NCBI GenBank assembly: GCA_020053595.1
Contig: JAGVMV010000017.1
Span: 1 to 64,000 of the forward strand
Reading direction: 5' to 3'
From: Thermoleophilia bacterium
Lineage (GTDB): Bacteria > Actinomycetota > Thermoleophilia > BMS3ABIN01
DNA: 64,000 bases
A model generated the notes under the pieces. It was given only the letters and a program-made list of their open reading frames with translations, had not been told where the DNA came from and did no database searches. Made by a program: the position numbers and the translations under genes. Below, in pieces: positions 17,689 to 26,218 of this stretch. Positions within the stretch are counted from its first letter, which is position 1, and each line of letters opens with the position of its first letter.

Positions 17689-17851
17689 GCTATTCGCCTC
17701 CTTGAGGACGTCTAATGGCGTCTGTCAGTTGGCTTCTATTACTCTAAAACCTTGTGCACCTTAACAGGGCATAAAATGGAAGTCAAATCAGAGGAAAAGT
17801 TTTTCATCGTATTTACGCTATTTGCGGGATTTTTATAGGTAAAAGCCCTTA

Positions 17852-18916
17852 TCAGGTGGTGAAATATTCCCTGAGACCCGCCAGAATCGATTCTGACTCC
17901 CGTTGCGCCAGCGCAGCCGTTTCCATGCCTCCAGGTCCTTCGCCAGTCATCAGAACCGGTTCGATCATAATTGCGGTCATCTGCGTCTCTCTGAGCACTG
18001 CAAAATTTCGGCCCAGAACTGGTATTGCCGGTATTTGCAGCTCATCAGCCAGACGATCGACAATATGCTGCGCCAGCAAGCTGCCCGCTTCAGAGAAATA
18101 TCCCTGCCGGCAAAAATAATAGCCGGCAGCTCCCTGAGCCCGGCTGCTGGTGTAGTAGCCATGATGAATGCTCAAAAAAATATCAGCCTTAGCAGCATTT
18201 GCGACTGCCGGCCTGTCATATAGATTCATGGGCGAATCGCTGTCCCTGGTCAGCACGATTTTCGCTCCCAGGGACTCAAGAGATTTAGCCAGCATGAGCG
18301 AGACGTCCAGATTGAGATCTTTTTCTCGCAAACCTGATGCCAGAACAAAGCCGTCGTCTTCTCCACCATGCCCCGGGTCAATGGCAACAGTGATCCCGGA
18401 AAGTGACCGGCCACCGGCATGCCCACCGTTACGATCCGGAATTTTGGCCTCGGTGGAATGAGGCTCTCCGTCCTTGGTTACTTTAGCCATAATCCTGAGG
18501 ACGGAATCATCGACCATCCCATCCATTACCAGACCAGCGTTCTTTTGAAAATCCAGAACAGCCCGCTCTGTGAGCGAACCAAAGATTCCATCCTCAGGCC
18601 CGGCGTTAAAACCCAGACAATTCAGTGATCTCTGCAAAATCAGGACATCCGCACCGCGGAATGGCGGGATACGCAGATACAGAAGGCGCTCGCCAGCCTT
18701 GTAACCAGCCTCAACCAGCTCACACCAGGTATTTTCCGCGATGACCCCATCAGCAACAAGACCGCTTTCCTGCTGAAACGTAAGCACCGCGGAATGCATA
18801 TCCTGGCCAAAATATCCATCGACGCCGTCAGTGCCCAAATCATAGCCCAGGCTGCGGAGCCGCGACTGAACATCCAGCACTTCTTTGCCTCTGTCACCCA
18901 GCTTCAGGATTTTCAA
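17852..18916 (-). CDS. N-acetylmuramoyl-L-alanine amidase with two peptidoglycan-binding domains
   Basis: 354 residues: two PG_binding_1 modules (about 5-65, LGDRGKEVLDVQSRLRSLGY; about 80-145, RGADVLILQRSLNCLG), a Gly-rich linker, then an Amidase_3 domain from about 175. Zinc and catalytic residues are visible: His in AIDPGHGGED, Glu in GLREKDL, His in FLSIHHGYY, Glu in IMIEPVLM. The layout is that of CwlM of Actinobacteria, where a cytoplasmic version regulates MurA; no signal peptide is visible here, which fits. It starts with TTG at 18916, eight bases after GAGGA. It may be regulatory rather than a secreted lysin. Confidence 0.88.
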   Translation of the reverse strand: MKILKLGDRGKEVLDVQSRLRSLGYDLGTDGVDGYFGQDMHSAVLTFQQESGLVADGVIAENTWCELVEAGYKAGERLLYLRIPPFRGADVLILQRSLNCLGFNAGPEDGIFGSLTERAVLDFQKNAGLVMDGMVDDSVLRIMAKVTKDGEPHSTEAKIPDRNGGHAGGRSLSGITVAIDPGHGGEDDGFVLASGLREKDLNLDVSLMLAKSLESLGAKIVLTRDSDSPMNLYDRPAVANAAKADIFLSIHHGYYTSSRAQGAAGYYFCRQGYFSEAGSLLAQHIVDRLADELQIPAIPVLGRNFAVLRETQMTAIMIEPVLMTGEGPGGMETAALAQRESESILAGLREYFTT

Positions 18917-18989
18917 GAAGTTGTTCCTCTTCGGATTGGAATTGCGGCGCGAAAGCCCGCGCCTGTTTATAAAGGTTAAATGTTGAGAT

Positions 18990-19008
18990 GCCCGGGTTCA
19001 ACCCGGGC
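18990..19008. terminator. GC-rich hairpin after thiD (weak terminator)
   Basis: Perfect palindrome GCCCGGGTT-C-AACCCGGGC between thiD and the amidase gene. It lacks a clear T-run on the minus strand, so it may only slow transcription or protect mRNA ends. Confidence 0.35.
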
Positions 19009-19022
19009 GAACTTTTCAGGTG

Positions 19023-19844
19023 TCAAATCGTCTGCGACAACGATAGTACCTTCATGCCGGTACCAGGAGAGCTTGCAGCCCGTATGGCTTTCTCAACCAG
19101 ACGCTTGGCCTTTTCAACAGCGGCTGGAAGTTTCTCTCCCAGTGCAATATAACCGACGATTGCCGCTGAAAAATGGCAACCCGTTCCATGCAGATGCTCG
19201 GTTTCGTTGTAGCGTGTACCTGCAAGTGTATACATTTTCTCACCATCAAAAAGATAATCGTTCGGCGCCCCAGGCCAATGACCGCCGGTAATACATGCGG
19301 CGCCCGCACCTGCGTCCACCAGAAATCTGGCTGCGTCCTTCGCATCCTCCGCGCTGATGATATCCCGACCGGTAAGCGCCACTGCCTCAGGCAGATTGGG
19401 TGTTATCAGGCAACATTCAGGTACAAGCAGCTCGATCAGACTGGCAACACATGTTTTGTCCGCTGAATAGCTTCCACCGGTACTGTTCAGCACAGGATCG
19501 ATCACTATCAATCCAGGCCAACCGGACCGGCCGGTGTCAGCAACCTCTTCAATGATGTCAACGCTGGGCAACATGCCGGTTTTACTGCATACCGGCCTGC
19601 TGTCGTCCGCCAGTGATTCAAGCTGGACCCTGACCTGCTGGCGAGGCACAGCGTAAGTTGCCTGTACACCCTTGGTATTCTGCGCGGTTATCGCTGTAAG
19701 GACGCTGAGACCGTTCAGGCCAAGATACGAAAAGACTTTGAGATCAGCCTGTATGCCGGCTCCACCACTCGGGTCTGAACCGGCAATGGTCAATACTGAT
19801 TTGTTCCTATTATCAGATATTTCCACTGAAGTGCTCGTATCCAT
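19023..19844 (-). CDS. thiD: Hydroxymethylpyrimidine/phosphomethylpyrimidine kinase
   Basis: Phosphorylates HMP and HMP-P to HMP-PP for coupling with the thiazole. 273 residues. Ribokinase-like fold motifs: [20 protein letters not shown] at the N-terminus (substrate site), [17 protein letters not shown], and the ATP/anion-hole signature [11 protein letters not shown] with the catalytic-region Cys. Last gene of the thiamine operon. Its 5' end overlaps thiL by 32 bases if ATG 19844 is used; a GTG at 19826 is an alternative. No ThiE or ThiN fusion. Confidence 0.94.
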   Translation of the reverse strand: MDTSTSVEISDNRNKSVLTIAGSDPSGGAGIQADLKVFSYLGLNGLSVLTAITAQNTKGVQATYAVPRQQVRVQLESLADDSRPVCSKTGMLPSVDIIEEVADTGRSGWPGLIVIDPVLNSTGGSYSADKTCVASLIELLVPECCLITPNLPEAVALTGRDIISAEDAKDAARFLVDAGAGAACITGGHWPGAPNDYLFDGEKMYTLAGTRYNETEHLHGTGCHFSAAIVGYIALGEKLPAAVEKAKRLVEKAIRAASSPGTGMKVLSLSQTI

Positions 19845-20817
19845 GTTCGGGCATCGTTCGTACGCACCCAGCCTTGTCTACAAGGCGTATGCCATATTCC
19901 AGGGGCATGACTTCGCCAATCATGGTTACATCTATACCACCCTGATGGGCGACCAAGGCCTTAACCTGTTGAGCGATATCTCCTGGTAACGTGAAAAGAA
20001 GTTCATAATCCTCGCCGCCTGACAACAACATGGATTCTCTTTCCCAGCTGTATTTTGAGACAGCATCAGCAAAATCCATCGAATATGGCAATAAACCCGG
20101 CTCAATCATGGCACCCACACCACTTTCTTCGCAGATGTGTCTAAGATCGCTGGCCAGACCGTCGCTGATATCTGTCATGGCGGTAGCACCGGCCTCTACA
20201 GCCGCTTTTCCGGCCGCGATACGCGGCTCGGGATCTACAAAAGCCTTCTCGAGTTCAGGATAAATACCGGTCCTGGCGTCCCTTAGCAACCGCAGTCCGG
20301 CGGCGGCAGAACCAAGAAATCCCGTAACCAGTATCGCGTCACCCACTTTTGCTCCCGAGCGCAAAATGGCATCGCCTTTAGGTATATATCCGCCAAGAGT
20401 CACACTGATAGTGATGCCGTCAGCAGACGCAGTGGTATCGCCACCGATCACCACCACTCCCGTCTTCGCAGCCATAGCTGCAAACCCACGACAGAACTCC
20501 AGGATGTAATCCAGACTTGTCGCCGGAGGGCAGGCCAGTGACAAGAGAGCGAATCGGGGCGTGGCGCCCATCGAGGCAATATCGCTGAGATTTACGGTGA
20601 GTGACTTGCGTCCGAGCTGATATGGCGACTGCCAGGCTTTTTTGAAATGGACACCCTCCAGAAGCAGATCAGTCGTCCAGACACCCTGTGCGCCGACGGG
20701 GTAATTAATAACCGCCGCATCATCGCCTATTCCTGTTGGCAGGTCTGGATCGGCTGCCGCAAAGAGTGCGCGCAGCTCTTTCAGAAGCGCTGCCTCTCCG
20801 AGGTCGCCGATTAGCAA
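19813..20817 (-). CDS. thiL: Thiamine-monophosphate kinase
   Basis: ATP-dependent final step from TMP to TPP. AIR-synthase-like fold with the Mg-binding [42 protein letters not shown] and [10 protein letters not shown]. The frame is open back to an ATG at 20886, but that would overlap thiC by 76 bases. A TTG at 20817 inside TTGCTAA, just after a G-rich ribosome site at the end of thiC, gives the usual N-terminus ([14 protein letters not shown]) and about 334 residues, the normal length. That start is preferred. The cell makes TMP through ThiE and then phosphorylates it. Confidence 0.92.
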   Translation of the reverse strand: MLIGDLGEAALLKELRALFAAADPDLPTGIGDDAAVINYPVGAQGVWTTDLLLEGVHFKKAWQSPYQLGRKSLTVNLSDIASMGATPRFALLSLACPPATSLDYILEFCRGFAAMAAKTGVVVIGGDTTASADGITISVTLGGYIPKGDAILRSGAKVGDAILVTGFLGSAAAGLRLLRDARTGIYPELEKAFVDPEPRIAAGKAAVEAGATAMTDISDGLASDLRHICEESGVGAMIEPGLLPYSMDFADAVSKYSWERESMLLSGGEDYELLFTLPGDIAQQVKALVAHQGGIDVTMIGEVMPLEYGIRLVDKAGCVRTMPEHGYEHFSGNI

Positions 20818-22124
20818 CCTGTGATCTCCCCCTCCCTGACACCGAGATAATCCGATACCAGTTTCATCGCGCATAAATCTCCGCACATACTGCAGCCGTC
20901 GACCGAATCACTGTGCCGGTCATCGTAGATCGCCCGTGCGGTATCGGGATCGATCGCGAGATTGATCTGTCCATCCCAATCAAGCGACTTGCGGGCCATT
21001 GCCATCTGCCGGTCCCATTCAATCGCGCCGGGAATACCTTTGGCTATATCTGCGGCGTGTGCCGCTATTCGTGAGACCACCACGGCTTGACGAACATCTT
21101 CGACGCCAGGCAAACCCAAATGCTCGGCAGCGGTCACATAACAAAGAAAATCCGCTCCAGCTGCTCCAGCCAAAGCTCCACCGATAGAAGCGGTTATGTG
21201 ATCGTAACCGGGCGCAACATCGGTTACAAGTGGTCCGAGAACATAGAAGGGGGCATCGCTGGTCAGCTTCTTGGCCATCTTCACATTGGCTTCAATGTCC
21301 TGCAGAGGAACATGACCAGGTCCCTCGATCATAGTCTGGATGCCCGCTTCGCGAGCTCTTTTTGCCAATTTGCCCAGCGTAACAAGTTCACTGAACTGAG
21401 CCCTGTCGCTGGCATCTGCCAGGCAGCCTGGCCTGAGACCATCGCCAAGACTCAAGGTCACATCCCAGCGAATCATGATCTCCAGCAGCTGGTCAAAATG
21501 CTCGTAAAACGGGTTCTCACGGTCATGATGCAGCATCCAGGCAATCATAAACGCGCCGCCGCGGCTGACCACATCCATAAGCCGGCCCTGAGCCTGCAGC
21601 TCATCCAGTGCCGACCTGGTCAGACCGGCGTGGATCGTCATGAAATCGACTCCCTCAGATGCCTGGTGCTCAACTACAGACATAAAATCATCCACATCCA
21701 TGGTTACCATACTGCCGGACTTTTCACGGGCAGCCACGGTTGCCTCATAAACCGGCACCGTTCCAAAGGGGATGTCACAGGCAGCGAGCAGAGTGCGCCT
21801 CAAGGCTTTGACATCACCGCCACTGGAAAGATCCATTACAGCATCGGCGCCGGCATGCAAGGCGGCCTTGAGTTTTTCCAGTTCAGCTGTTTCCGAAACA
21901 GATTCACTCGACGAACCAATATTTGCGTTAACCTTGGTGCCCAAACCTCTTCCTATACCTGTGGGTCGTACATAGCGACCGCTATTTCCGGCAGGAACCA
22001 CGGTACTGCCACGAAGTATGTCTTCAGCCAGACTTTCCACGCTTCTCTGCTCATCGCTGGAAATCTGGTTTAACTGCTCCGGAATAACGCCATCACGAAG
22101 AAGTTGCAGTAAAGTAGGTTTCAT
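20811..22124 (-). CDS. thiC: Phosphomethylpyrimidine synthase
   Basis: Radical-SAM enzyme converting AIR to HMP-P. 437 residues, the short form without the long N-terminal domain. Seen: NANIGSSS, GADAVMDLSSGGD, GTVPVYEA, EGVDFMTIHAG, LSLGDGLRPGC, MIEGPGHVPL, and the C-terminal Fe-S motif CSMCGDLC (Cys-x2-Cys-x4-Cys). ATGA overlap with thiE upstream; seven-base overlap with the preferred thiL start. Expected to need anaerobic or low-oxygen chemistry and an Fe-S supply. Confidence 0.96.
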   Translation of the reverse strand: MKPTLLQLLRDGVIPEQLNQISSDEQRSVESLAEDILRGSTVVPAGNSGRYVRPTGIGRGLGTKVNANIGSSSESVSETAELEKLKAALHAGADAVMDLSSGGDVKALRRTLLAACDIPFGTVPVYEATVAAREKSGSMVTMDVDDFMSVVEHQASEGVDFMTIHAGLTRSALDELQAQGRLMDVVSRGGAFMIAWMLHHDRENPFYEHFDQLLEIMIRWDVTLSLGDGLRPGCLADASDRAQFSELVTLGKLAKRAREAGIQTMIEGPGHVPLQDIEANVKMAKKLTSDAPFYVLGPLVTDVAPGYDHITASIGGALAGAAGADFLCYVTAAEHLGLPGVEDVRQAVVVSRIAAHAADIAKGIPGAIEWDRQMAMARKSLDWDGQINLAIDPDTARAIYDDRHSDSVDGCSMCGDLCAMKLVSDYLGVREGEITGC

Positions 22125-22786
22125 TTTCTTCCTTTCGACCCACCGGCGCGTATTAGTTTTTCACGAGTCTTATCCAATTGTTTTCGGAGAGCCATCGTCG
22201 CCGCGACCATATCTTCCGCCATCGCCACCGCGGTTATTACAGCTACGCCGTCCGCTCCAGCTTCAATGCATTCAGAAAGATTACCAAGATCGATACCGCC
22301 TATTGCCACAACCGGTATGCCTACAACAGCTTTTACTTTGGTCAGTCGGGAAGGACCAACGGCTGGCTTGCCGGGTTTTGTATCCGTCGGAAAGACAGGT
22401 CCGACGCCAACGTAACTGGCACCCTCCTGCTCAGCCTTGATCGCCTCGTCATGTTTGCCGGTTGATTTTCCGATCATGATTATTTTTCCCAGCATGCGGC
22501 GGGCTGACGGCACCGAAATATCGTCGGGTCCAACATGCAGACCTTCCGACTTCGAAGCCATGGCAATGCCAACGTGATCATTAATAATCAGGGGTATTCC
22601 GGCTTCGCGGGTCAGCTCATGGATAGCGGTGGCGATTTTAAGCGCCTCGTTCATCGACCGTTTCTTTATTCGAAGCTGGATCGCCGTGGCGCCACCTTCG
22701 ATGGCTGCTGCGGCGACATCGTAATGATCTCGTCCGAGCTCGGGAATCGCAGTAGTTATTACGTATAGTCCCAGGTCAAAACTCAT
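22121..22786 (-). CDS. thiE: Thiamine-phosphate synthase
   Basis: Joins HMP-PP and the thiazole phosphate to give TMP. 221 residues of TIM-barrel fold: GATAIQLRIKK, IPLIINDHVGIA, GLHVGPDDISVPSARRMLG, YVGVGPVFPTDTKP, VVAIGGIDLGN and ADGVAVITAV, all standard ThiE motifs. ATG at 22786 overlaps the end of the DUF6775-like gene by 4 bases, and its own stop overlaps the thiC start (ATGA). No fusion to thiD. Confidence 0.95.
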   Translation of the reverse strand: MSFDLGLYVITTAIPELGRDHYDVAAAAIEGGATAIQLRIKKRSMNEALKIATAIHELTREAGIPLIINDHVGIAMASKSEGLHVGPDDISVPSARRMLGKIIMIGKSTGKHDEAIKAEQEGASYVGVGPVFPTDTKPGKPAVGPSRLTKVKAVVGIPVVAIGGIDLGNLSECIEAGADGVAVITAVAMAEDMVAATMALRKQLDKTREKLIRAGGSKGRK

Positions 22787-23613
22787 GAGACACCTTCCTT
22801 CGACAGCCGCTGGAAAAACCCCTCATGCTCTGAACAAAAATCAGGGCCTTCTCCCAATTGCGCTTTGAGTAACTCCCTTTGCCAGTGGGCATTGAACAGG
22901 CGACATTTCGGATCGCTGCAAAACGCATCACCGGACAGCCTGTAAGCTATCGCCTGCATCGCGTAGCCTTTAACGACTTCGGTCATGCGCTGGTCATCGT
23001 AACTCAGGCAGTCATCGGCAAAAGAGTCTGCCAGCTCCAGCTTTGATTCTTTCCCAAGGCCAATAGCCTCGGCCCCGCGCAGGGCGAAGTAATATTCAGG
23101 CGACCGGGCTGGAGCCTCAACCAGACCACTGATTGAAATAATACTGGGCGATCCGCAAAGCACCGTTCTGGCGTGATAGCGCCTGTCGGCCGGATCCCAT
23201 GTCCCGATTAACTGATTCGTAAATATAATATGAAGCTGGTCAAAACCTGCTTCCGCTTGCGGTATCAGAGCATGACACAGACCAGAATAGGCATAAGCGT
23301 CATACATCAGCCCATAGACAACGCTGGATGGATTTGCCAAGCGGCGCCGTTCGTATGCGACTTCACCAGCCAGCGCCTGCTGGTCAGATGGAACTGACTG
23401 TAGCAAATCCCTTACTTTTGCCCCGGCCAGGGACTCGGCAATTTCATCCAGCAAGACGGTATCGTTTCCACCACCCACAATTTTGCTTTCCAACAAAGGG
23501 CCTCGGAGTTGCACCGCCAACCGGGGTAGCAAATTAGCTACATAGTCAGCAACATCGGTGAATGCCAGACCGGCACAACGCGGTTCCGAATATATATACA
23601 AATTGGAGATCAA
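22783..23613 (-). CDS. DUF6775-like putative metallopeptidase in the thiamine operon
   Basis: 276 residues of uncharacterised type. The pattern matches what I recall of DUF6775 (putative metallopeptidase), found near thi4 in archaea and some bacteria: N-terminal YIYSEPRCAG, central FTNQLIGTWDPADRRYHAR, then ISISGLVEAPARSPEYYFA, and a C-terminal CSDPKCRLFNAHWQREL with His and Cys residues that could bind a metal. Placed between thi4 and thiE and translationally coupled to thiE (ATGA), so it almost certainly acts in thiamine or thiazole metabolism. The reaction is unknown. A GCGCC/GGCGC hairpin lies in the short gap after thi4. Confidence 0.7.
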   Translation of the reverse strand: MISNLYIYSEPRCAGLAFTDVADYVANLLPRLAVQLRGPLLESKIVGGGNDTVLLDEIAESLAGAKVRDLLQSVPSDQQALAGEVAYERRRLANPSSVVYGLMYDAYAYSGLCHALIPQAEAGFDQLHIIFTNQLIGTWDPADRRYHARTVLCGSPSIISISGLVEAPARSPEYYFALRGAEAIGLGKESKLELADSFADDCLSYDDQRMTEVVKGYAMQAIAYRLSGDAFCSDPKCRLFNAHWQRELLKAQLGEGPDFCSEHEGFFQRLSKEGVS

Positions 23614-23657
23614 TTAAGTGCGCATCCACGCCAGAGCGCCTTTTCGGCGCATTTTAA

Positions 23658-24455
23658 CTAGGAAGCGGCAATCTTTTCCGGAAACATCTCCAGCACCACT
23701 TCAGCAGCACGCTTGCCTGAAAGCAACATTCCACCAAAGGTAGGACCCATTCGCGGCAGGCCATAAGCGGTAGAAACGGCCATACCGGTAACGACCAGAC
23801 CCGGCATGAATTCGCCGGTATGCTCCACCAGCAGGTCTTCGGAGCGTTCTACCCACATAGCACCAAAGCCAACCGTCTTGGCCAGACCGCGCTCTTCCAG
23901 TTTGCGGAGGACGCAGGCGTCGTGGCCGGTGGAATCGATGACCACCTTACACTCAATGGCCACTGGATCGACACAGGTGATTTCACGTGGCAGAGACTGG
24001 ATCGGCGTCCAGTTGATGACAACACCAGCGACTCTGTTTTCTTCCCTGAGGACCACATCCTCAAAAATGGTCATATTGGCAAACTTGACGCCGGCATCGC
24101 AGGCTGCCGCAATCAGCTTGGAGCAGGCATGTGGACCGTCAGCTACAAACAGCCCTTCTTGTGGACTCTCGTAAGGCACTCCCAATTCGTCCAGCACTTC
24201 CTGCGCCGGCGCCCGGAAAGTTACCTTGTTCATCAGGTAACCACCAATCCAGAAACCGCCACCGATATAATTATTGCGCTCAACGATCAGGGTCTTAATA
24301 CCTTTTGAAGCAAGCTCCTTGCCAGCAATCAGGCCGCTGGGGCCACCACCCACTATAATGACGTCGCTCTCAGCGTATTCATCGAACTGACGCATAAAAC
24401 TGCCGACGATCGCACGGGTTACATCTTTTTCATCGATCGGGTGAAACAAAGCCAT
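23658..24455 (-). CDS. thi4: Thi4-type thiamine thiazole synthase
   Basis: Makes the ADP-thiazole from NAD, glycine and sulfur, replacing the ThiG/ThiS/ThiF set, which is absent here. 265 residues from ATG 24455 (AAGGAAAGG upstream). FAD/NAD-fold GGGPSGL near 36-42, [26 protein letters not shown], and C-terminal [17 protein letters not shown]. Most archaeal and many bacterial Thi4s have His at the sulfur-donor position and use sulfide; here the segment reads EITCVDP, placing Cys161 where yeast Thi4 has its suicide Cys. First gene of a six-gene operon under a TPP riboswitch. A further in-frame ATG 20 codons upstream lies inside the riboswitch leader and is rejected. Confidence 0.93.
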   Translation of the reverse strand: MALFHPIDEKDVTRAIVGSFMRQFDEYAESDVIIVGGGPSGLIAGKELASKGIKTLIVERNNYIGGGFWIGGYLMNKVTFRAPAQEVLDELGVPYESPQEGLFVADGPHACSKLIAAACDAGVKFANMTIFEDVVLREENRVAGVVINWTPIQSLPREITCVDPVAIECKVVIDSTGHDACVLRKLEERGLAKTVGFGAMWVERSEDLLVEHTGEFMPGLVVTGMAVSTAYGLPRMGPTFGGMLLSGKRAAEVVLEMFPEKIAAS

Positions 24456-24474
24456 GTGAGTCCTTTCCTTGAGG

Positions 24475-24512
24475 ATTAAAAAGAGCCGTACCAACGCCTG
24501 GTACAGCTCTTT
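24475..24512 (-). terminator. Riboswitch-controlled terminator
   Basis: On the minus strand AAAGAGC and GTACCA arms pair with TGGTAC and GCTCTTT, followed by TTTAAT. It lies between the TPP aptamer and thi4. An alternative pairing, CTCTTT just after the aptamer with AAAGAG of the terminator arm (24510-24526), could act as anti-terminator. TPP binding should favour termination. Confidence 0.8.
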
Positions 24513-24527
24513 CATGATTAAAGAGTC

Positions 24528-24609
24528 ATCCCTACGCTGGCATTACCCAGATCAGGTCATGGGGTCAGTGAAATCATCACTTTCTCAGCCGCTTCCCGCA
24601 GCTCCCCCG
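24528..24609 (-). promoter_or_regulatory. TPP riboswitch (THI box)
   Basis: The minus strand carries the conserved THI-box parts in order: CGGGGGAGC, GGCTGAGA (pyrimidine sensor), GACCC, ACCTGATCTGGGTAATGCC and AGCGTAGGGA. It leads directly into an intrinsic terminator and the thi4 operon, so TPP should shut off the pathway by early termination. Confidence 0.95.
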
Positions 24610-24626
24610 TCTATGTTACAGCTCGG

Positions 24627-24632
24627 ATTATA
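24627..24632 (-). promoter_or_regulatory. -10 box of the thiamine operon
   Basis: TATAAT on the minus strand about 20 bases before the riboswitch. The -35 region is AT-rich (TTAATT at the right distance) and weak. It places the transcript start just upstream of the aptamer. Confidence 0.55.
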
Positions 24633-24751
24633 TCATCTTGAGAAAACCAAATTAAAAAAATTCAGGCAAAACAAAAGCGGGCACATATAGCCCGCCAAAA
24701 TTTGCCTTGGCTATTTTTTCTCATTATGGGATTTCTCTCAACCGGAAAAAC

Positions 24752-24961
24752 TCAAGCTGCGTTCTGACCAATCACCGCAAGATCAAGGACGATTTTCGCC
24801 GATGCCGAACCCGCTTGTGACAGCACCTGTGCATCACTGGAAGTGGTCTGCCAATGAACAAGCGAACCGGTATCCTCAAAATCCTCACCACAGATCTCGC
24901 AATATCCCCATTTGTTTACTGAGCCGGCCGACATGCATACATCACAATCGTACATCTCCAT
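24752..24961 (-). CDS. Small zinc-ribbon protein
   Basis: 69 residues from ATG 24961, which has GGAGG eight bases upstream; a second ATG at 24955 is equally well placed. Two Cys pairs, YDCDVC and YCEICGEDF, look like a zinc-binding ribbon. The C-terminal half (SSDAQVLSQAGSASAKIVLDLA) looks amphipathic. No family recognised and no functional context beyond lying between the thiamine operon and the HD-GYP regulator. Confidence 0.6.
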   Translation of the reverse strand: MEMYDCDVCMSAGSVNKWGYCEICGEDFEDTGSLVHWQTTSSDAQVLSQAGSASAKIVLDLAVIGQNAA

Positions 24962-25168
24962 CTCCTCCACCTCCGTTTTACTTGACGCTGGCGATCCGAG
25001 CGACAACCCAACACTAAACGATCATAATTTTTTACGATATCGGGGAATGACCTTACTTATGATTCAAAACTACCCCGATTACTGAAATAACAAACCCCTC
25101 CGGTAAATTATCACCATCGGGACATGATCAACCTATTTCTCTCTGCTATTTACCTGCTATTTACGGTA

Positions 25169-26218
25169 TTATTCAGCATCACCTGCCGGATTTGCGGAGA
25201 GCGGGCAAAAAGGCATCTTTTCTTCGCAGGCAATGAACAGATCAACAACCTCCGGATCAAACTGGCTGCCTCGACTGGCCAAGAGCTGACTTATTGCCTT
25301 TTTGGGGCTCAACGCGTTTCTATAGGGACGGCTTGAAGTCATGGCGTCATAGGCGTCAGCGACGGCCATCAACCGTGCGCCAAGAGGTATGTCCTCGCCG
25401 GAAATGCCTTCGGGATAACCGCCGCCCGCAAAACGCTCATGATGACATCTGACGATGGCCAGAACCTGTCTGTCACTGATAATCGGCTTCAGGATCTTCT
25501 CACCGATGGTCGGATGTTCCTTGATAAATTCAAATTCAACTTCACTCAGCTTGCCGGGTTTATGCAAAATCTCTTCAGGCACGCCAATCTTGCCGATATC
25601 ATGGACCAATCCAGCAAGACGTATTTGGTCCTGCTGCTGCCGGGAAAGGCCTAACTCGACAGCCAGGGTGACAGTAATTTCCGTGACCCTTTTTGAATGG
25701 CCATTTGTGTAAGGATCCTTGGCTTCAAGGGCTTCGGCAAGTGATTTAACCGCCCCCAGAAATGTTATACGGATCTGTTCGGTCTGCTCTTCCACCTTTT
25801 GCTCCAGCAGATTACGATATTCCCGATTGGCGATCAGTAAGGACCGCTTTTCCAGAGCTCGATCCACGCTCATCATCACTTCCACCAGATTAAAAGGTTT
25901 GGTAACGTAATCGCTGGCACCTTGCTTCATGGCATTAATCGCTGTTTGAGCATCAGCTACCGCGGTCAGCATAATTACGGCGGTATCTGGATAATCAGCC
26001 CGGATATCCCCAAGCAATTCCACACCTGTTTTTCCAGGCATCATAATGTCAGTCAGTACAAGATCGATACCACCCTTCTTCAAATGGGAAATTGCGTCCT
26101 CGGCGTCAAACGCAGTGAGGCAGGCATAGCCCTCTCCCTCCAGTGTCCTCTGGAGGACTTCGCGAATTGTAGCCTCGTCATCGACCACCATAATGCGAGC
26201 ATCTTTTTTATCAGCCAT
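25169..26218 (-). CDS. Response regulator with HD-GYP domain (c-di-GMP phosphodiesterase)
   Basis: 349 residues: receiver domain (about 8-122; acidic pocket VVDDE, phospho-acceptor Asp in LVLTDIMMPG, conserved Lys in VTKPF), a short helical linker, then HD-GYP (about 155-340). The phosphodiesterase signatures HSKRVTEI, GLVHDIGKIG, HHERFAGGGYPEG and AVADAYDAMTS are complete. Expected to degrade c-di-GMP when phosphorylated. The gene overlaps the end of the hybrid kinase gene by 8 bases, so the two form a two-component pair. It lies in a window that also encodes a diguanylate cyclase (51811-53925). Confidence 0.94.
   Translation of the reverse strand: MADKKDARIMVVDDEATIREVLQRTLEGEGYACLTAFDAEDAISHLKKGGIDLVLTDIMMPGKTGVELLGDIRADYPDTAVIMLTAVADAQTAINAMKQGASDYVTKPFNLVEVMMSVDRALEKRSLLIANREYRNLLEQKVEEQTEQIRITFLGAVKSLAEALEAKDPYTNGHSKRVTEITVTLAVELGLSRQQQDQIRLAGLVHDIGKIGVPEEILHKPGKLSEVEFEFIKEHPTIGEKILKPIISDRQVLAIVRCHHERFAGGGYPEGISGEDIPLGARLMAVADAYDAMTSSRPYRNALSPKKAISQLLASRGSQFDPEVVDLFIACEEKMPFCPLSANPAGDAE

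Noticed and set aside
21087-22073. 328-codon frame opposite thiC
   Set aside because: Antisense shadow of thiC with no recognisable motif.
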